Source: Pseudoalteromonas galatheae (GTDB lineage Bacteria > Pseudomonadota > Gammaproteobacteria > Enterobacterales > Alteromonadaceae). Taken from it: DNA of 64,000 nt. This document shows, one piece after another, positions 24,630 to 35,633 of this stretch (position 1 is the stretch's first letter; each line of letters opens with the position of its first letter). The position numbers and the translations under genes are program-made. The DNA lies in NCBI RefSeq assembly GCF_005886105.2, contig NZ_PNCO02000001.1:1051001-1115000 (forward strand). Reading direction: 5' to 3'. Under the pieces are notes generated by a model. That model saw only the letters and a list, made by a program, of their open reading frames with translations, was not told where the DNA came from and ran no database searches.

Positions 24630-26133
24630 TATATACCACCTTTTTCATCGAAATGTGGAAAAGTCGCCAGATAAGGTGGCAATAGTATTTTCCGGAACGG
24701 AAGTTACCTATAGCTCGTTATTTAATCAAGTCTTAATTTTAAGTCGTTTTTTTAAGGATCAGGGCCTAACACCAGGGCAAAGAATTGCATTATTTGCACC
24801 CAATGGCATTGAATACCCTGTTGTATTACTAGCTGCTGCGAAATTGGGTTTAGCTGTCGTACCGTTGCCAATAACCTTAAAGGGAGCTGCGTTAGAAATA
24901 GCGCTGAAGAAGACTCCTGTAAGTATGGCCATTTGTTGGCCTACTGTTAGTCGTACTTTATTAGAAAGTGCGGTTGTGAGAGAAGATGAGGTTATAACTT
25001 TAGGTGAAAGTGTTCTCGGTGAACGTTGTTGGGAAGATATTCTCACCGGTGTAGAACATGACGAAGAATACTCGAATGCAGCGCCTGAGTTGGACTTTAT
25101 TTTGACTATGACGTCAGGCTCAACAGGTTCACCAAAACCAATCGTGTTAAGTCAACAGTGTAAAATTGAACGCGCGTTTTCAGCAACGATAAATTACTAT
25201 CAATTAACGTCAGATGATGTCATTTTGGTCGCAACACCGCTTTATCATTCCCTTGCCCAACGGGGGGTGTTAATGCCGTTAATGCTCGGTGCCACAACTG
25301 TGATTTTACCTAAGTTTCAGCTGCAAAGCTGGCTAGATGCTATCGAGCAGTATCAAGTAAGCTTCTTGTTTGCGGTGTCTTCACAGCTTGAGGGGTTAGT
25401 TGCCCAAAGTGTCGAAAACAAAGACATTTCCTCCGTCCGAATACTTGTGTCTTCATCAGCTGTTTTAAATACAGTTACGAAAGCGAAGTTATTAAAGTTA
25501 CTTAGCTGCGAGTTTCATGAATGCTATGGTGCATCTGAAGTGGGGGTAGTAACGGACTTTTGTATTGATGATGAAAATGGAAATCAGGGCAGTGTAGGTA
25601 AACCTCTCCCATTTGTGGATGTAAAGATCTGTGACGGCCACCGAAAGCCTGTTGAAATCGGAGTCGTCGGAGAAATTGCCTGTAAAACTACAACTCAATT
25701 TTCAGGTTATTTGAAACAGTTAGAGGCCACAAAAGCTGCATATGATGATACAGGTTATTTTTACACAGGCGATTTGGGCTACCTGAATAAGGAAGGTTTT
25801 CTATTTTATGTGGGTCGCAAAAAAGAGGTAATATCAAGTGGTGGCATCAATATTTACCCACAAGATATTGAAGAGGTAATAAAGCGTCACCCCTTAGTTA
25901 CTGATTGCGTTGCTTTTGGCGTTGCCGATCCTACTTTAGGAGAAGTCATTAAAGTAGTCTACGAGCAGGCGAATGTACAACAAGAAGAGAGCCTTGAGCG
26001 AGCGTTACGTAAATTATGCTTCGCTGAATTGACCGATTATCAACAGCCTCGGATTATTGAAAAGTGTGACAATTTAGCCCGAAATGCGATGGGAAAAGTA
26101 CTCCGACAGCAAGTCAAAGAGACATACAGCTAG
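24622..26133 (+). CDS. Acyl-adenylate ligase (AMP-binding family)
   Basis: A 503-aa ANL-superfamily adenylating enzyme. Seen: the ATP motif TMTSGSTGSPKPIVLS (about 160-175), HECYGASEVG, YTGDLGYLNKEGFLFYVGRK with the hinge near 400, SSGGINIYPQDIEEVI, and the C-terminal NAMGKVLRQQ with the catalytic Lys. Its position next to a free-standing ACP suggests it loads a carboxylic acid onto that ACP, though formation of an acyl-CoA cannot be excluded. It overlaps the pseG fusion by 8 bp, implying coupled translation. The substrate cannot be read from sequence. Confidence 0.87.
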   Translation: MDNIYHLFHRNVEKSPDKVAIVFSGTEVTYSSLFNQVLILSRFFKDQGLTPGQRIALFAPNGIEYPVVLLAAAKLGLAVVPLPITLKGAALEIALKKTPVSMAICWPTVSRTLLESAVVREDEVITLGESVLGERCWEDILTGVEHDEEYSNAAPELDFILTMTSGSTGSPKPIVLSQQCKIERAFSATINYYQLTSDDVILVATPLYHSLAQRGVLMPLMLGATTVILPKFQLQSWLDAIEQYQVSFLFAVSSQLEGLVAQSVENKDISSVRILVSSSAVLNTVTKAKLLKLLSCEFHECYGASEVGVVTDFCIDDENGNQGSVGKPLPFVDVKICDGHRKPVEIGVVGEIACKTTTQFSGYLKQLEATKAAYDDTGYFYTGDLGYLNKEGFLFYVGRKKEVISSGGINIYPQDIEEVIKRHPLVTDCVAFGVADPTLGEVIKVVYEQANVQQEESLERALRKLCFAELTDYQQPRIIEKCDNLARNAMGKVLRQQVKETYS

Positions 26134-26165
26134 TCAGGTCGACAAGCACTTTAGAGAGTAATAGC

Positions 26166-28490
26166 ATGAAGATTTCACTAATAGTACCAACTTACAACAG
26201 CGCTGAGTATATTCAAGCTTGCCTTGCAAGTTTGGTGACTCAATTAGAAGATTTCGCTGAGATCATCGTAATTGATGATTGCTCAACGGATGATACTTTT
26301 GCGTTGTTATCAGCTTTTGCGAAGCGCAATCAAGCTGTACATGTGCTCCAGACTGAAACTAATAGTGGTCCGGGAGTTGCGCGTAATTTGGGTATAGAGC
26401 ATGCTAAAGGGGAGTGGATTTTATTTGTTGACAGTGATGACGCATTGACTGATCTAGCGTTAAAGCAGTTGATACAATTTGTTGATTTCGAAGCTGTTAA
26501 TTGTGATGTGGTGGCTTTTGACTGGCGATATAAAAAAGATAAAGTTAACAATGAGACATTTCACTTTGAAGGTCGGTTTGATAAACCTGAATTTACAAAT
26601 GAAAAAGCGTTGTTGTTAGAAAAATACGTAAAATTTAGAATGGATCATTCGGCAATTTACTTGATGATCAAGCGTCAATTATTGATAGAGCATCAGGTGT
26701 CCTTTGCTGGTGGCTTCCATGAAGATATTGACTTTACCTTTTTAGTGTACTGGCATGCAAGGGAAGTAAAATTACTGGATGAAGTTATCTATTTAAAAAC
26801 CCCACGACCTGGTTCAATAGTGAATTCGGTTAGCATATCTCACATCAAAGGGTTTTATCGTTCTTATGCAGTGATCCACACACTCCTCAAATCAGTTTCA
26901 AAGAACCAGAGCCTGCATACTGCTTTCTTAACCGGTGTTATTGGGTTGGTTGCTACTTGCATCCGGAAAATATTCTTAAAAGCGCCAAGTAAGGAGCTTA
27001 GAGAGCCTCTCTATGAATATACGTTTAAACAACTTAACGATTTTTCTGTGCCTATTGATAGCCTACCATTGGACAAAACCTATTACAGTTTGTTAGTAAA
27101 ACACTTTCTTAATACCATGATGACGCATGAAACCGCAGCGCAGCCTCGAAGTGAAGTAATAGATGAATTCCTAGAAGAAAACGAAGGGAAAAAGTGGAGT
27201 TGTATAGACTTACATCATTCCGCGTTTCTTGCACCAAAAGAAATTCGTACTTGTTGTAAGCGTTTCTTTGTCGACAACGAAATGCGTGGCGACGTAACTA
27301 TTGTTAATAGTGAGCAGCTAGAGCAATCCGAAAATCTAGTAAAAACGATAATGGATGCAAAGAAAAAGCTATTTGCAGATATCAATATGGGTGAGCCGAC
27401 AGGTTGCGATGGTTGCCCTTATCTAGAGTTTAAACAGTGGGGGGCGATTGAATCTAGTAAAATTACAAAGGTATCGTATGAGCATCACTCAGTATGTAAC
27501 TTGAAATGTAGCTACTGTAGCGATACTTACTACGGTGGAGAAAAGCCAGCTTACGACGTACTGGCTTTGCAAAAAGCATTATTAGATGAGCAACGGCTGA
27601 GTGAAAAAGCGCTTTGCATTTGGGGGGGAGGGGAACCTACCTCTGATAAGCATTTTTCTAAATTACTTTTGCAGACGACGGAGCGATTACCGCTATCAAG
27701 CAACCGGGTTATAACTAATGCGGTAGTGTTTAATAAAGCGATCTATGAGCTACTGCTCGCTAAGAAAGTTAGCATATTTACGAGTATAGATGCGGGGACT
27801 GAAGAAACGTTTGTCAAGATCCGAGGTAAAAACAGCTTACATAAGGTGATGGAAAACCTTGTAAAATACTCCAGTGCTAATGCCGAAGCCGTTACGGTTA
27901 AATACATATTCACGGATGGAAATAAGTTTCAAGCGGAAATTCGTGCGTTTGCCGAGCTAATTGATCGATATCAGCTGAAAGCTTGTAATTTTCAGATAAG
28001 TTTTGATTTTAAAGAAGAGCGTATTAGCAGCGATGATTTGGTGCTTATTGTGCGTCTATATAAATCATTAAAGCAGCTTGGCGCACACGTGGTTTATTTA
28101 GACGACTTGATACTCATGCGTATCGGAGAGTTAAGCGTTGATGAAGAGGCGTTGTTAGCGGATAAATTGGAGCTGGCTGGGCTGAATGATATCGTCGCGT
28201 TAGCGGACTCCAAAGTGCCTGTTGCTCTTTGGGGGGCTGGAGAAACAGCACGCTTGTTATTAGAGCATAGCAACTACTTCAAAAGAGTCGAGTTAGCTTA
28301 CTTTGTTGATCCAGACCCCAATAAAATTGGAACCACGTTTATGGGTAAACCGGTTTATGCACCAGATGTGCTGACAAAAACCCACACACCGGTGTTTATC
28401 GCAGCGGTTCAGTACTATGCTCCGATATATAGAGAATTTAAGCAACTAGGCTTGCCTGACAGCCGTTTGATTAACAAGCTTATTATCTAA
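26166..28490 (+). CDS. Three-domain protein: GT2 glycosyltransferase, radical SAM, Rossmann-like
   Basis: A 774-aa fusion. Residues 1-about 230 are a GT-A glycosyltransferase family 2 domain (SLIVPTYNSAEYIQACLASL, DDCSTDD, GPGVARNLGIEHAKGEW, DxD-type FVDSDDA at 87-93). Residues about 340-650 are a radical SAM domain with CNLKCSYC: Cys444, Cys448 and Cys451 bind the [4Fe-4S]; GGGEP is at 487-491. Extra cysteines ahead of it (346, 363, 364, 414, 417) could hold a second cluster. Residues about 683-774 (VALWGAGETARLLLE) look like a nucleotide-binding Rossmann domain. It ends the + strand operon. The product is unknown; modification or extension of the flagellin glycan is likely. Confidence 0.83.
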   Translation: MKISLIVPTYNSAEYIQACLASLVTQLEDFAEIIVIDDCSTDDTFALLSAFAKRNQAVHVLQTETNSGPGVARNLGIEHAKGEWILFVDSDDALTDLALKQLIQFVDFEAVNCDVVAFDWRYKKDKVNNETFHFEGRFDKPEFTNEKALLLEKYVKFRMDHSAIYLMIKRQLLIEHQVSFAGGFHEDIDFTFLVYWHAREVKLLDEVIYLKTPRPGSIVNSVSISHIKGFYRSYAVIHTLLKSVSKNQSLHTAFLTGVIGLVATCIRKIFLKAPSKELREPLYEYTFKQLNDFSVPIDSLPLDKTYYSLLVKHFLNTMMTHETAAQPRSEVIDEFLEENEGKKWSCIDLHHSAFLAPKEIRTCCKRFFVDNEMRGDVTIVNSEQLEQSENLVKTIMDAKKKLFADINMGEPTGCDGCPYLEFKQWGAIESSKITKVSYEHHSVCNLKCSYCSDTYYGGEKPAYDVLALQKALLDEQRLSEKALCIWGGGEPTSDKHFSKLLLQTTERLPLSSNRVITNAVVFNKAIYELLLAKKVSIFTSIDAGTEETFVKIRGKNSLHKVMENLVKYSSANAEAVTVKYIFTDGNKFQAEIRAFAELIDRYQLKACNFQISFDFKEERISSDDLVLIVRLYKSLKQLGAHVVYLDDLILMRIGELSVDEEALLADKLELAGLNDIVALADSKVPVALWGAGETARLLLEHSNYFKRVELAYFVDPDPNKIGTTFMGKPVYAPDVLTKTHTPVFIAAVQYYAPIYREFKQLGLPDSRLINKLII

Positions 28491-28786
28491 TCTGGACAGT
28501 GGGCAAGCTGAGAAGGTCAATTGCACTTTGCGGCTACACGATGTAAAAGCACTATTATGTTCAGCACAAGGTGAACTACAAAAGATAGGTTTAACAACAC
28601 CTTATACAAGGAAGGGATATCCCGGAAGTGATTTTTATTTTAGTGGTATGAAGAGCTAAACCGGAGGTAAAAGTAGTTACAAAGCTTGGCTAATTCAGAA
28701 CTCAAGAGCGAACTGTCTGATGCAATTGGCTGAAAATTTATTCCCTAAAATTGATTAGGGAATAAATAAGGTCTATTGAAACGATG
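28491..28786. other. Region between convergent sugar operons, with possible gene remnant
   Basis: After the stop of the fusion gene, the frame from 28471 to 28659 stays open for 62 codons without an ATG and ends ...YPGSDFYFSGMKS then TAA. It looks protein-like but I recognise no family; it may be the decayed C-terminus of a lost gene. The rest holds the terminator at 28737-28766. Confidence 0.35.
28737..28766 (-). terminator. Terminator of the - strand pse operon
   Basis: TTTATTCCCTAA (28737-28748) and TTAGGGAATAAA (28755-28766) form a perfect 12-bp stem with a 6-nt loop. On the - strand it is followed by TTTT, so it ends the operon whose last gene is 28787-29935; it may also stop + strand transcripts. 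Confidence 0.8.
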
Positions 28787-29935
28787 TTAATTCGCTATTT
28801 TTTCCCAAGTACCAGAATGTACAGATTCTTTGGCGGCTTTAAATAGGCACAAACCTGCTTTAGCTTGCTCTAGACCAAATACGTAGTCATTGCTTTTCTT
28901 TTCACCTTCCAAGTATAGGCATAGCTCGTGGTGTATATCTGCGTATAGGTTAGCGAATGCTTCGACAAACCCGGTAGGGTGGCCTGGCTTCATACGGTTA
29001 TACCTAAATTGACCTGCGTATTCACATTGTCCTGCGCGGTCCAAAATTTCTCTGCGGCCGTCATTATAGTTGAGTTCAAGTTCATCTGGGTTGAGTTGAT
29101 ACCAAAACGCACTCCCTTTTTCACCATAAATGCGCACTTTTAAGCCATTCCTATGTCCTATTGCTGTCTTGGACATCCACATGCTGCCTTTAATATTACA
29201 TGGATATTTTAATAGCATATGTACATCATCTACTAAATTTGGGTACTGTGAGTGATTCGCAAATTCTGCTATGGTTTCGTTTGGTTCAATGTCAAGCAAG
29301 TAGGTGGACAAGTGATGTAAATGAACGCCTAAATCCAAACAAATTGTTGGAACTTCGCTGTCGTGTAAGCGCCAAGTTTGAGGGCTAGAAGCTTTCCCCG
29401 CAATATCTGGAGGTCTACGAAAACCCTCTTGAGGCATCTCTAAATGAACTTTTTGTATGGTTCCCAGCTTATCGTGCTTAATCAGGTGCTTTAGCTCTCT
29501 GATCATGGCGTAACCTGAATAGTTGTAGGTTACTGCTAAAAAGTGCTTACTGGCGTTATAAGTTTTCTCGAGAGTTGCTATTTCAAGTGGGCCGCAAACT
29601 AATGATTTTTCGCAAATTACGGGTATATCTTGCTCCAACAAAGCTGTGAGAACTTCGATGTGGTGCGGGGTAGGTGTCAATACAACAAATGCATCTACGT
29701 TACTTTTCTCTTTTTTTATAAGCTCTTTCCAGCAACGATAAGTGCGTTGCTCTGATATACCCCAGCGATTTGATGTTGCAATGTTTTGTTCCATATCTCG
29801 TGAGAAAGCACCAGCAACAACGGTGAATTTGTTGTCGAGTTGAGTGGCTGCAAAGTGTACATAACCGACAGCTGAATTATTGCCACCACCGATGAACGCA
29901 AGCTTTAGTGGGGACTGGTTTGTCTTCATTTGCAT
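28787..29935 (-). CDS. Gfo/Idh/MocA-family oxidoreductase
   Basis: A 382-aa NAD(P)-dependent sugar oxidoreductase. The N-terminal Rossmann motif is LAFIGGGNNSAVGYVH (about residues 12-27); VLTPTPHHIEVLTALLEQDI and VICEKSL (the family EKP motif, here EKS) follow at about 106-136. C-terminal text such as DSEVPTICLDLGVHLHHLST matches the second domain. It is the last gene of the pseB operon, 15 bp after the aldo/keto reductase. It is not a standard pseudaminic acid gene, so it may oxidise or reduce a sugar or a side-group precursor. Start at 29935 has an AGGA site; a second ATG is 6 nt in. Confidence 0.85.
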   Translation of the reverse strand: MQMKTNQSPLKLAFIGGGNNSAVGYVHFAATQLDNKFTVVAGAFSRDMEQNIATSNRWGISEQRTYRCWKELIKKEKSNVDAFVVLTPTPHHIEVLTALLEQDIPVICEKSLVCGPLEIATLEKTYNASKHFLAVTYNYSGYAMIRELKHLIKHDKLGTIQKVHLEMPQEGFRRPPDIAGKASSPQTWRLHDSEVPTICLDLGVHLHHLSTYLLDIEPNETIAEFANHSQYPNLVDDVHMLLKYPCNIKGSMWMSKTAIGHRNGLKVRIYGEKGSAFWYQLNPDELELNYNDGRREILDRAGQCEYAGQFRYNRMKPGHPTGFVEAFANLYADIHHELCLYLEGEKKSNDYVFGLEQAKAGLCLFKAAKESVHSGTWEKIAN

Positions 29936-29950
29936 TTTAATTCCTATTCG

Positions 29951-30828
29951 TTATGGCCACAATGCGGGGTTGGTTAACGCTAAATCATCCACACTCAAAT
30001 CTGGCAAGTCACTTGAAGCTATATGAATCGCATTCTCAAAAGCTGATAGTATGTCAGTAAGCTCTCGAGCCTTATTTACTCCAACAACACAGTGATCTAT
30101 CGCTTTTTGTTGTAATACATAAGCGAGGCTAATAGCTAACTTGGAGGTATTGAAGGTCTCTGCGAGTTTTGAAATCTGTTCAAGGTTGCTTATCCAAGGC
30201 TTGAAGTAAGGCGGTACTTTGTCAGATTCCATCAAAAGCAACCCCTGTAGAAATATGCTTCGAGCATGAACTTCAATTCCTCGTTGTCGGAATTGAGCTA
30301 ACCACCCAGCCTGTTCAAAGTATCTATCTAATACATTGTATGGCAGTTGAACGAGATCAAGCTGATAAAGTGATAAGAGCTGTTTACAGTCAGCATTGGC
30401 ATACATTGATACACCTAGCTTTGAAATTTTTTTTTCACTTTGGAGGGCTGTTAGTCTTTGCCAGATTGCTTCTACTCCAGGCTTTAGGAGATCTGCACTT
30501 TGGTGAAATAACACGCCGTATAAAGAGTCGGCGCCGAGTTCCTCAAAAGCACTTTCAATATATTGCAGGTAATGGTCTACATCCGACTTTTCGAAGTAAG
30601 CTTTGTTGAGCGGAGGAAGTTTCGTGATCAGATTGAAATCACGTTTGGCTACATGATGATCGTTTAGGACGTTATGACTATTGCCGTAACCGATAGCAGT
30701 ATCAATCAAGTTGATATTATTTTTTTCAGCAATCTCTAGAATTTGAGCCACTTCCGCTGTGCCCGGTCTGCCATCAAAATTACTCACTCCATAATCTAAA
30801 CCAAATTGAACGGTACCTAGTGCTAACT

Positions 30829-30832
<4 letters not shown>
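29951..30832 (-). CDS. Aldo/keto reductase
   Basis: A 293-aa member of the aldo/keto reductase family. Features: LALGTVQFGLDYGVSNFDGR, then NINLIDTAIGYGNS with the catalytic Asp and Tyr, LITKLPP with the catalytic Lys region, and GVLFHQSADLL with His. C-terminal VVGVNKARELTDIL is the NADPH-binding end. The family usually reduces sugar or steroid carbonyls. Its start overlaps the pseC stop by 4 bp (ATGA), so it is co-translated with pseC. Close relatives occur in nonulosonic acid and O-antigen clusters; the exact reaction is unknown. Confidence 0.86.
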
Positions 30833-33026
<2,194 letters not shown>

Positions 33027-33091
33027 CTAGATATCTCACCGATACAATAAATTAGCTTCTACTCAATACTTTATATCACTTCTATGCGTTT

Positions 33092-33107
33092 TGCAGTATT
33101 TATGCCA
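33092..33107 (-). promoter_or_regulatory. Sigma-54 promoter of the pseB operon
   Basis: Read on the - strand, TGGCAT-N5-CTGCA has GG and GC separated by 10 nt (33107 down to 33092). It lies about 123 bp before the pseB ATG. It would put pseBC and the two oxidoreductases under flagellar control. Confidence 0.55.
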
Positions 33108-33192
33108 GTCATTGCAGGAAATTTAACGGCTATGGTGACTTTTTGCTCACAATAGCGTAGATTAAACCTAATGATAGTGAATGGGGGTATAT

Positions 33193-33978
33193 ATGAAAAT
33201 CCAATCACAAAGTACTGCTTTTTTTAATCGCACGGAGCAGACTGCTAATAAACTCAATCAACAGCTGGCTTCTGGTAAGAAGGTTAATTCTGCTGCGGAC
33301 GATGCGGCGGCTTTGCAGATCATTAATCGTTTGACGTCTCAACAAGATGGCTATAGTCAATCTATTCGTAACGCATATGATGGTATCTCGTATTCGCAAA
33401 CTGCTGACTCGGCATTATCGGGTGTGAATGATGCGGTTTCCCGAATTAGAGAATTATCGATTCAATCCGGTAATGGGGCGTTGACAGATAGTGATCGTCA
33501 GGCATTGCAAGAGGAAGTATCGCAGTTGCAAACGCAAATCAGCGAAACGTTTGAAAATACTACATTTGGCGGCGCACAAATTTTTGACGGTGAGTCTCGT
33601 AGTTTTCAGGTAGGCCCCGATGCTAACACGACCCAGTCGCTTCAGCAGACTGATGGTGGCTTTGCCAGTGCAATATTGAGTGTAGACATATCGACGCAAG
33701 CGGGCGCACAAGCTGCCATTGATACGGCAGACACAGTCTCTGAGGATTTAAACAGCCAACGTGCTGAGCTTGGCGCATTTGAAAATGCGGTATCTAGTGC
33801 AATTCGCTCTGCAAGTAACCAACGTGAGAACATTGCGGCGAGCCAAAGTCGAATTCAAGACACAGATTACGCGCAAGCGGTGAGCGAGCAAGTTGCCAAC
33901 GATATTTTGTCGCAAGCGTCAATTGCTTTGCGTGGTCAAGCTAACCAGTCTGCATCATCGGTACTAGGTTTATTATAA
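33193..33978 (+). CDS. Short divergent flagellin (flagellin 4)
   Basis: A 261-aa flagellin-like protein with a D0/D1 core: QTANKLNQQLASGKKVNSAA, DDAAALQIINRLTSQQDG, and C-terminal ASQSRIQDTDYAQAVSEQVA. It lacks the NTNVSxLNAQR N-terminus and most of the central domain of flagellins 1-3; the start used is the ATG with a GGGGG site (33183-33187), because the ATG at 33181 has none. It is transcribed away from pseB and just before flrA. It may be a minor or specialised subunit. No FliA site is evident upstream; a TGG...TGC pair at 33133-33146 has 9 rather than 10 nt spacing. Confidence 0.86.
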   Translation: MKIQSQSTAFFNRTEQTANKLNQQLASGKKVNSAADDAAALQIINRLTSQQDGYSQSIRNAYDGISYSQTADSALSGVNDAVSRIRELSIQSGNGALTDSDRQALQEEVSQLQTQISETFENTTFGGAQIFDGESRSFQVGPDANTTQSLQQTDGGFASAILSVDISTQAGAQAAIDTADTVSEDLNSQRAELGAFENAVSSAIRSASNQRENIAASQSRIQDTDYAQAVSEQVANDILSQASIALRGQANQSASSVLGLL

Positions 33979-34011
33979 ATTAATACCAAAGTATTGATAT
34001 AGAACAGCTCT

Positions 34012-34051
34012 AGTGGCGATTTTTTGGCGTTAATGTCAAAAAGTTGCCACT
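34012..34051 (+). other. Long hairpin between flagellin 4 and flrA
   Basis: AGTGGCGATTTTTT-like arm (34012-34025) pairs with 34038-34051 (AAAAAGTTGCCACT) over 14 positions, including two G-T pairs; 12-nt loop. No T tract. It could end flagellin 4 mRNA or regulate flrA. A weak sigma-54-like pair (GG 34015, GC 34027) overlaps it. Confidence 0.55.
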
Positions 34052-34126
34052 TAGGTATTGCATCCCCCTTAATCTCTCTTACAATCTAACTATTGAAAAA
34101 ATTTTAAGTAGATTGGTTCTCAAGCA

Positions 34127-35566
34127 ATGGTCTTGATCTTAGATAACAACAACAAAAGAGCGATCGGATTAGGTGCGGCACTTAGTTTTGTCGGTCAAGC
34201 AAATGAAGTGCTGGCTGAAGAGTGTTATGAAGCCAAGATCCTTGATAACAACCAAGAACCAATTTTTGTGTTAGGCGCTTTGCAAAGCTTAACACACGAG
34301 ACGTTAATAAAATCTCATCCCGCCGTCCCGTTTCTGTTAATAGGTGAAACACTCAGGCCGCTACTTGCATTACCGAATGTGATAGGACTCATCACAGAAC
34401 CCTTCGGACAAGAAGTGACAATGCAATTGCTACATGACTGCCAGCAATACTTACGTATGCTACCAAACAAAGAAAACAAGCTGCAAAATAAGAGTTTTGA
34501 TGGTTTAGTTGGGGAAACCGAAGCGGTTAAAAACGTTCGCTTCTTGATTTCTCAAGTGGCTAAAACCGACGCCAATGTCCTTATTTTGGGTGAATCGGGA
34601 ACTGGTAAGGAAGTGGTTGCACGTAACGTGCACTTATTGTCTAAACGTGCTCAAGGACCATTTGTGCCTGTTAACTGTGGTGCTATCCCTGGTGAGCTGT
34701 TAGAAAGCGAGCTTTTTGGTCATGAAAAAGGCGCGTTTACTGGCGCGATTTCAGCCAGAAAAGGGCGCTTTGAACTGGCGCAAGGAGGGACGCTTTTTCT
34801 CGATGAAATCGGTGATATGCCACTGCAAATGCAGGTGAAATTGTTACGAGTTTTGCAAGAACGTACCTATGAACGAGTAGGGGGCACAAAGCCTATTCAG
34901 GCGGATGTTCGTGTGATTGCGGCGACTCACCGTAATCTTGAAACCATGATTGAAGACGGCAAGTTTCGCGAAGACTTATTTTATAGACTCAATGTATTCC
35001 CGATTGAAAACCCCTCCCTAAACGAGCGCGCGGAAGATATTGCGCTACTGCTAAAAGAGTTAACACGTAGAGTAAATGAACAAACGGGCAATTCGGTTAA
35101 GTTTACTGACAGAGCCGTAGATAGCTTAAAGTCGCACGCTTGGCCTGGGAATATTCGAGAGCTTGCAAACCTTGTGGAACGAATGGTGATTATGTTCCCG
35201 GACAAGGTTGTCGATGTGACGGATTTACCACAAAAATACCGCTACATAGAAGTCGAAGCGTTTGAGCCTGAGTATCCAGAAGAACTATTAGAAAAAGATG
35301 CGTTTAATGAACTATTTAGCGATGGCTTTAGTGACGACGAAGAGGACATGGTAGCGGAAGATTTTGCGCCGCAAGCATCGAATGTTGGCATACTGCCAGA
35401 TGAAGGGATAGAGTTAAAAGAATATTTGGCAGAGCTTGAAATTGATTTGATCACTCAAGCTTTAGAGCGCTACGATTATGTGGTTGCAAGAGCTGCAGAA
35501 ATATTGGGTGTTCGCCGTACAACATTAGTTGAGAAGATGAAAAAGTATAATCTCAACCGTGATTGA
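34127..35566 (+). CDS. flrA: Sigma-54-dependent flagellar master regulator FlrA/FleQ
   Basis: FlrA (479 aa) is the top regulator of polar flagellar genes, opening sigma-54 promoters. The N-terminal receiver-like domain (about 1-115) begins [13 protein letters not shown] and lacks the usual phosphorylated Asp, as in FleQ. The AAA+ domain (about 125-365) has GESGTGKE at 155-162, GAFTGA (sigma-54 contact) at 202-207 and GTLFLDE at 221-227. The Fis-type DNA-binding helix is at about 450-479. FleQ homologues bind c-di-GMP; the sequence alone does not prove it here. flrB and flrC follow after an inserted tag gene. Confidence 0.95.
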   Translation: MVLILDNNNKRAIGLGAALSFVGQANEVLAEECYEAKILDNNQEPIFVLGALQSLTHETLIKSHPAVPFLLIGETLRPLLALPNVIGLITEPFGQEVTMQLLHDCQQYLRMLPNKENKLQNKSFDGLVGETEAVKNVRFLISQVAKTDANVLILGESGTGKEVVARNVHLLSKRAQGPFVPVNCGAIPGELLESELFGHEKGAFTGAISARKGRFELAQGGTLFLDEIGDMPLQMQVKLLRVLQERTYERVGGTKPIQADVRVIAATHRNLETMIEDGKFREDLFYRLNVFPIENPSLNERAEDIALLLKELTRRVNEQTGNSVKFTDRAVDSLKSHAWPGNIRELANLVERMVIMFPDKVVDVTDLPQKYRYIEVEAFEPEYPEELLEKDAFNELFSDGFSDDEEDMVAEDFAPQASNVGILPDEGIELKEYLAELEIDLITQALERYDYVVARAAEILGVRRTTLVEKMKKYNLNRD

Positions 35567-35597
35567 TAGTTCATCGATTACTACCTAATCAACTCAG

Positions 35598-35622
35598 CAA
35601 GGCCGCTTAACATGCGGCCTTG
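35598..35622. terminator. Bidirectional terminator between flrA and tag
   Basis: CAAGGCCGC (35598-35606) pairs perfectly with GCGGCCTTG (35614-35622) around a 7-nt loop, followed by TGTTTTATTG. It sits between converging genes and can serve both. Confidence 0.8.
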
Positions 35623-35633
35623 TGTTTTATTGT

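Noticed and set aside
33133..33146. TGG...TGC pair before the short flagellin as a sigma-54 promoter
   Set aside because: GG and GC are 9 nt apart, not 10; sigma-54 tolerates this poorly.
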